A stretch of 64,000 nucleotides of DNA, from the NCBI GenBank assembly GCA_028716225.1, contig JAQUQE010000001.1, positions 29,407 to 93,406 on the forward strand. Reading direction: 5' to 3'. Numbering within the stretch: the first letter of the stretch is position 1; each line of letters starts with the position of its first letter. The DNA comes from Dehalococcoidales bacterium (GTDB lineage: Bacteria > Chloroflexota > Dehalococcoidia > Dehalococcoidales > UBA5760). This document shows positions 60,288 through 64,000 of this stretch, piece by piece. The position numbers and the translations under genes were made by a program. The notes beneath the pieces were generated by a model. That model was not told where the DNA came from. It searched no databases and was given only the letters and a program-made list of their open reading frames with translations.

Positions 60288-60412
60288 CGGAAGGATAACT
60301 GCCGCTGCCGCTTTTTTCAATTGTGGCCCGGCCTTATGCTATAAAAATGATATGCTTTCTTTAAGGAGTTAATTGTGTTTTTGCCATATTCGATGGCAGG
60401 AGAGAGGAACTA

Positions 60413-61666
60413 ATGGGAAAAATCTACCTTATCGATGTGACCAACCGGGACGGCGTACAGACAGCGAAACTGGGGCTGTCCAAGCTGCAGAAGACAATGA
60501 TAAACCTGTACCTGAATAAGATGGGGGTCTTTCAATCAGAGTTTGGCTTCCCTACTACCCATCACGAGTCGCGTTACCTCCAGGCCAACCTGGAGCTGGT
60601 AAAGATGGGAGTACTCAAGCCGATCCGGTTGGAGGGATGGGTCAGGGCTACCGTTCCGGATGTTGAGGCTGCTTTTCGAATGGTTCCCGACATCAAGCAC
60701 CTTAACCTGTCGCTATCCACATCAAACCAGATGATAGAAGGCAAGTTCCGGGGCAGTAAGAAGAAGTCTGATATCGTCAAGATGATGGTTGAGGCGGTTA
60801 GAGCAGCCAGGGGCTGCGGTGCGGAGAGTATCGGAGTAAACGCTGAGGATGCCTCGAGGACGGAGATAGATTTCCTGATTGAATTCGGCCTGGCGGCTAA
60901 GGATAACGGGGCAGATAGAATAAGATACTGTGATACTCTCGGCTATGACAATCCTTTTACCATTTATGACACGGTGAGCAAGCTTGCCGAGGCGGTAGGC
61001 CTACCGATTGAGCTGCATTGTCATAACGACCTGGGTATGGCGGTAGCCAATTCTATCGCCGGCGCTAAAGGGGTTATCGATGGTGGCCAGGACGCCTATA
61101 TCAATACTACCGTTAACGGCATCGGCGAAAGGGCGGGTAATGCCGACCTTTTAGCGGTAATACTAGCCGTTACCAAGTCGAAGGGATTTGCCCAGGGTTA
61201 CTGTCTTGGCAGCCCGGTTAATCTATCTATGTCCTGGAAGCTGGCTAAATTCGCCAGCTATGCCTTTGGCGTTCCCATCCCAATAAATCAGCCCGGCGTC
61301 GGGGCTAATGCCTTTGCCCATGCCTCCGGTATCCATGCCGACGGTGTTCTGAAGGACCCCGACAACTACGAGCTGTACAACTTCAAGGAACTGGGCAGGG
61401 GCGATCCTGAGGAAGTCGAGACGGGCAGGGAGATATGTACCGGGGAGTACGGCGGGATATCCGGTTTCCGGCACGTCCTGAATGAGATAATGGGAGCATC
61501 AGCGGTATCCTTCACCAGTACCGAGGAAGCCCAGGAAATCCTGGAGCTGGTCAGGTATGCCAATGTAGAAGCACAGAAACCCCTCGTTGAAGATGAGTTG
61601 AGGTTCATTTACGACTATCCCAAGATTGCCCGGATGCTGCTGACTTTACGGCCGCTGGACTACTGA
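60413..61666 (+). CDS. Re-citrate synthase-like (homocitrate synthase family) enzyme
   Basis: A 417-residue TIM-barrel enzyme of the isopropylmalate/homocitrate synthase family. The active-site blocks are LIDVTNRDGVQTAKLGLSKL, SLSTSNQMIEGKFRGSKKKS, RYCDTLGYDNPF, ELHCHNDLGMAVANSIAGAK (metal His pair) and NTTVNGIGERAGNADLLAV. It lacks the long C-terminal LeuA regulatory domain. Dehalococcoides has a characterised Re-citrate synthase of this type, and the aconitase and isocitrate dehydrogenase genes just upstream fit that role. Homocitrate synthase activity cannot be excluded. Confidence 0.85.
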   Translation: MGKIYLIDVTNRDGVQTAKLGLSKLQKTMINLYLNKMGVFQSEFGFPTTHHESRYLQANLELVKMGVLKPIRLEGWVRATVPDVEAAFRMVPDIKHLNLSLSTSNQMIEGKFRGSKKKSDIVKMMVEAVRAARGCGAESIGVNAEDASRTEIDFLIEFGLAAKDNGADRIRYCDTLGYDNPFTIYDTVSKLAEAVGLPIELHCHNDLGMAVANSIAGAKGVIDGGQDAYINTTVNGIGERAGNADLLAVILAVTKSKGFAQGYCLGSPVNLSMSWKLAKFASYAFGVPIPINQPGVGANAFAHASGIHADGVLKDPDNYELYNFKELGRGDPEEVETGREICTGEYGGISGFRHVLNEIMGASAVSFTSTEEAQEILELVRYANVEAQKPLVEDELRFIYDYPKIARMLLTLRPLDY

Positions 61667-61743
61667 ATTCCAGCCCATTTCGTTGCTTGTTTAGGGATGT
61701 CATAACCTCATGCTGCTACCTTAACTGAGGGATCCCAAACAGA

Positions 61744-61782
61744 ATACCCTGCCCCGGTCATATTCGAACCGGAGCAGGGTAT
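61744..61782. terminator. Strong bidirectional terminator
   Basis: ATACCCTGC (61744-61752) pairs with GCAGGGTAT (61774-61782) and CCGGT with ACCGG inside it, with a pyrimidine-rich tract downstream. It lies between the convergent citrate-synthase-like gene and the TRAP operon. Confidence 0.7.
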
Positions 61783-61812
61783 CTTCTCTTTACAATCCCC
61801 TCTATAACCCGA

Positions 61813-63135
61813 TTAGCCAAAAATTACGCTAGGCAACCACAAGGCTAGTTGAGGGTAGAACAGTAGTACAACCAGGAGACCGGCGTTTATGATCACAAAA
61901 GGAATGATGGACTTATAGATATCCACCATAGTTATACCGGAATCTTTGGGGACCAGTCCTTTCATGATAAACAGGGCAAAGCCGAAGGGTGGCGTCATCA
62001 GGGCGATCAGGACGGTAACGCAGTAAAGGACGCCGAACCAGACCATATTTGTTCCCATGCCCTGTAATATGGGCAGGAAGAGGGGGGCGGTAACGATAAG
62101 CATGGCGAAGTCATCCATCACCATCCCCAGTAATATATAGATACCTATCATCGTAGCCACTATCATGGTCGGGTTCTGGCCTATCGTACCGGAAAGTATG
62201 ATGTCAAAAGCGGCCGCTGCACCGAGCCCCTGATAGACAGCGCCGAAGAGAATGGCAGCGACGAAGATCCACATAATGACGCTGGTAAGCTGCCAGGTCT
62301 GATCCACCACCTGCACCAGATTTTTCCAGGTGAATCTGCGATAAATCAGGGTAACCACTATGGAACCCAGTGCTCCGATTGCGGAGCTTTCCGTTACCGT
62401 GGTTACTCCCATCAGGAGCAACCCCATCACCGTGAAAAGCAGGGCCAAAGGAGCAACACCAGCCTTCATGCTGACGAACTTCTCTTTCCAGCCGGCCCGC
62501 TCCTCAAGGGGTATGGGGGGGCCGATATGCGGCTGGACGCGGCAGCGGATGCCGATATAAGCAACGTACATGCCAGCTAATATGCAACCGGGTATTGCCC
62601 CGGCAATCCATAACTGACCGATGGGCACCCTGGCCAGCATTCCGTAGAGAACGAAGACCAGACTGGGAGGGATGAGATAGCCCAGTCCGCCGCCGGCCTG
62701 AATGAGGCCGGTTACTATTGACTTGTCGTATTTTCGCTTGAGCATCGAGGGCAGGGCGATAAGTCCCATGGCCACCTGACCGGATACGCAGGTCCCCTGT
62801 ACCGCCCCGATCAGAGCACAAATGCCGATGCTTCCCATCCCCAGTCCGCCCTTAACACCTCCGGCCCACTTGTATATCATGTTGTAGAGGTCATCCGCCA
62901 TCCCCGACTTGGCCAGCATGTAGCCCATGAAGATAAAGGCCGGGAAGGAGAGCATGACATCCCAATATATCATGCCAACGGTGTTAAAGTGCGGCATCAT
63001 TATGCCGCCGGTGCCCCAGAGGGCCATGGCGGCGACAGTGGCGACAGCACCGACAAGGAGAAAGACCTGACGACCGGTGGTAAGCAGCGCCATCATGCCG
63101 GCAAACATCACAATGGTAATCAGCATTACATTCAT
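61813..63135 (-). CDS. dctM: TRAP transporter large permease (DctM)
   Basis: A 440-residue membrane protein with about 12 helices. FPAFIFMGYMLAKSGMADDL, GAVQGTCVSGQVAMGLIALP, GLGYLIPPSLVFVLYGMLAR and TPPFGFALFIMKGL are DctM signatures. It uses an ion gradient to import an organic acid or similar ligand delivered by the binding protein. Its start is one base from the dctQ stop. Confidence 0.9.
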   Translation of the reverse strand: MNVMLITIVMFAGMMALLTTGRQVFLLVGAVATVAAMALWGTGGIMMPHFNTVGMIYWDVMLSFPAFIFMGYMLAKSGMADDLYNMIYKWAGGVKGGLGMGSIGICALIGAVQGTCVSGQVAMGLIALPSMLKRKYDKSIVTGLIQAGGGLGYLIPPSLVFVLYGMLARVPIGQLWIAGAIPGCILAGMYVAYIGIRCRVQPHIGPPIPLEERAGWKEKFVSMKAGVAPLALLFTVMGLLLMGVTTVTESSAIGALGSIVVTLIYRRFTWKNLVQVVDQTWQLTSVIMWIFVAAILFGAVYQGLGAAAAFDIILSGTIGQNPTMIVATMIGIYILLGMVMDDFAMLIVTAPLFLPILQGMGTNMVWFGVLYCVTVLIALMTPPFGFALFIMKGLVPKDSGITMVDIYKSIIPFVIINAGLLVVLLFYPQLALWLPSVIFG

Positions 63136-63136
63136 T

Positions 63137-63700
63137 TCAGGCGTCCGCCTTTCCGAACCGGTCGTGCTCTTTTTCTGCTATCTCAGCCCGGGTAGGGATG
63201 TGTTTACCCCGGATGGTAGCGATGTCCCGGATCAGGTTAGCTACCGCTTGAAACAGCAGGATGATACACCCTGCTGCGATACAGGCCTTAAGGGGCCAGA
63301 GGGGAGGACCCCATATACTTTTGGTATGCTGCCCAGTGACAAAAGAGTCGAATGTAGAGGTCAGTGCAGTTACCGCCATCACAGCAATGTAGATAAAGAG
63401 GACGAAGGTACATATATCCATGATGGCTTTTTTCCGCGGAGACCACCGGGCATAGAAGGCATCCATTCTGACATGCTCATCCTGAAGCAAGAGGGGCCCT
63501 CCGGCCAGAATGAAAGCTGCCGTCATCGTGAACATGGCCAGTTCGTAGGCTTCAATACTGGGGGCATTCATGGCATGCCTTACGAACACCGCATAGGCCA
63601 GGATAACTATGATTGCTATCGAAGTCCACCGTAATCCTGTCCACATCTTCCACACGAACGACTCAACAGTCATTACATAAGCAATCAACGGTTTTGGCAT
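63137..63700 (-). CDS. dctQ: TRAP transporter small permease (DctQ)
   Basis: A 187-residue protein with four helices (WTSIAIIVILAYAVFVRHAM; LAMFTMTAAFILAGGPLLLQ; ICTFVLFIYIAVMAVTALTS; LKACIAAGCIILLFQAVANL) and the DctQ-type motif LLQDEHVRMDAFYARWSPRKK. It is a structural partner of DctM. AGGAGAT precedes the ATG. Confidence 0.88.
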   Translation of the reverse strand: MPKPLIAYVMTVESFVWKMWTGLRWTSIAIIVILAYAVFVRHAMNAPSIEAYELAMFTMTAAFILAGGPLLLQDEHVRMDAFYARWSPRKKAIMDICTFVLFIYIAVMAVTALTSTFDSFVTGQHTKSIWGPPLWPLKACIAAGCIILLFQAVANLIRDIATIRGKHIPTRAEIAEKEHDRFGKADA

Positions 63701-63734
63701 TCAAGATCTCCTCAAAGGATTACAACACAACCAC

Positions 63735-63771
63735 ACCCCACCCCCGACCCAACTAAGCCCGGGGGTGGGGT
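63735..63771 (-). terminator. Intercistronic hairpin between the TRAP binding-protein gene and dctQ
   Basis: ACCCCACCCCC (63735-63745) is the exact reverse complement of 63761-63771. Such hairpins between binding-protein and permease genes usually lower permease expression. Confidence 0.6.
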
Positions 63772-63826
63772 CTATCTCAAAAAATCGAGATAATTATTTT
63801 GTTAAGGTTAAGCTAACTGGCCAGTA

Positions 63827-64000
63827 TTAATGGCCGTACCATGCTGCTTCTTCCACTTCAGCACGGAAGTCCTTGATTATCTGAACTGCCTGGGCACATA
63901 AGGCATCCCTCTGTGCGACGATGTCCAGATAGTCCATACCATGGCCCCGTAATACCTCGATATCTTCCTCGGGAAGGAAACAGATTTCCTGGAAGGAGCC
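63827..64000 (-). CDS. TRAP transporter substrate-binding protein (C-terminal end only)
   Basis: The minus frame from the right edge to a TAA at 63827 encodes 57 residues: GSFQEICFLPEEDIEVLRGH, then GMDYLDIVAQRDALCAQAVQ and IIKDFRAEVEEAAWYGH. The 5' part is outside the window. The assignment as a DctP-type binding protein rests on its place directly upstream of dctQ-dctM and on a C-terminus of the kind seen in TRAP binding proteins. Confidence 0.65.
   Translation of the reverse strand, partial: GSFQEICFLPEEDIEVLRGHGMDYLDIVAQRDALCAQAVQIIKDFRAEVEEAAWYGH

Noticed and set aside
57367..61666. Leucine biosynthesis (leuCD-leuB-leuA) or alpha-aminoadipate lysine pathway
   Set aside because: The dehydrogenase loop is of the isocitrate type, the synthase lacks the LeuA regulatory domain, and Dehalococcoides has a precedent for Re-citrate synthase. 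Homocitrate chemistry is not fully excluded.
1..64000. tRNA, rRNA, insertion sequences, prophage or CRISPR arrays
   Set aside because: Scanning by eye on both strands gave no T-loop-like tRNA ends, no transposase or integrase motifs and no regular direct repeats. Short or degenerate tRNA genes could be missed without a covariance search.

Overview
This 64 kb window reads as chromosomal DNA of an anaerobic bacterium of the Chloroflexota, most likely class Dehalococcoidia. The inference rests on gene content: a fused mannosyl-3-phosphoglycerate synthase/phosphatase (the MgsD architecture of Dehalococcoides), a Re-citrate-synthase-like gene next to aconitase-type and isocitrate-dehydrogenase-type genes, a Vhu/Mvh-type group 3 [NiFe] hydrogenase, a tungstate transporter, and several secreted proteins built on Ig/TIG-like domains. 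Superoxide dismutase and rubrerythrin suggest tolerance of occasional oxygen. I see no tRNA, rRNA, CRISPR array, prophage or intact insertion sequence.

Layout. 1-13 kb: a secreted lipase-like hydrolase cut by the left edge, a second hydrolase, a dodecin, a pseudouridine synthase/methyltransferase pair, a GNAT/acyl-CoA-synthetase fusion, an HtrA-type lipoprotein protease and an Fpg/Nei-like protein lacking the usual N-terminal proline. 13-24 kb: small unknown proteins, a TIG-domain surface protein, an ArsB/NhaD transporter, a tandem Usp protein, MgsD and a convergent GH38 alpha-mannosidase. 23.8-27.8 kb: a metal cluster with promoter, a leader that looks like a Moco/Tuco riboswitch, wtpB-wtpC-wtpA, a short molybdopterin-binding (Mop) gene with an ATA start, a decayed wtpA tail and a NIL-domain gene. 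27.8-34.4 kb: a PAS histidine kinase/response regulator pair and the hydrogenase operon with its FAD/Fe-S partner. 34.6-37 kb: a pyruvate kinase homologue without its B domain, rubrerythrin and SOD. 37-43 kb: four zinc-ribbon proteins around a pair of secreted Cys-rich proteins, one with a caspase-like C-terminus and a frameshift.

44-49 kb carries queuosine genes (queA, queH, a YhhQ-type importer, tgt). 49-55.7 kb carries a complete branched-chain amino-acid type ABC operon (livFGMHK, with the binding protein frameshifted) followed by a NarL-type two-component pair; the two promoter regions share a 13-bp motif. 55.9-61.7 kb carries rhomboid protease, a LOG-family protein and the aconitase-isocitrate dehydrogenase-citrate synthase cluster, which would make 2-oxoglutarate. 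61.8-64 kb is a TRAP transporter operon whose binding protein runs off the right edge.

The least explained material is the family of secreted proteins with a common N-terminal chassis and exchangeable C-terminal enzyme domains (1-1882 and 38786-40823), the two candidate ATA start codons (Mop and Tgt), and the structured leader ahead of the tungstate operon.
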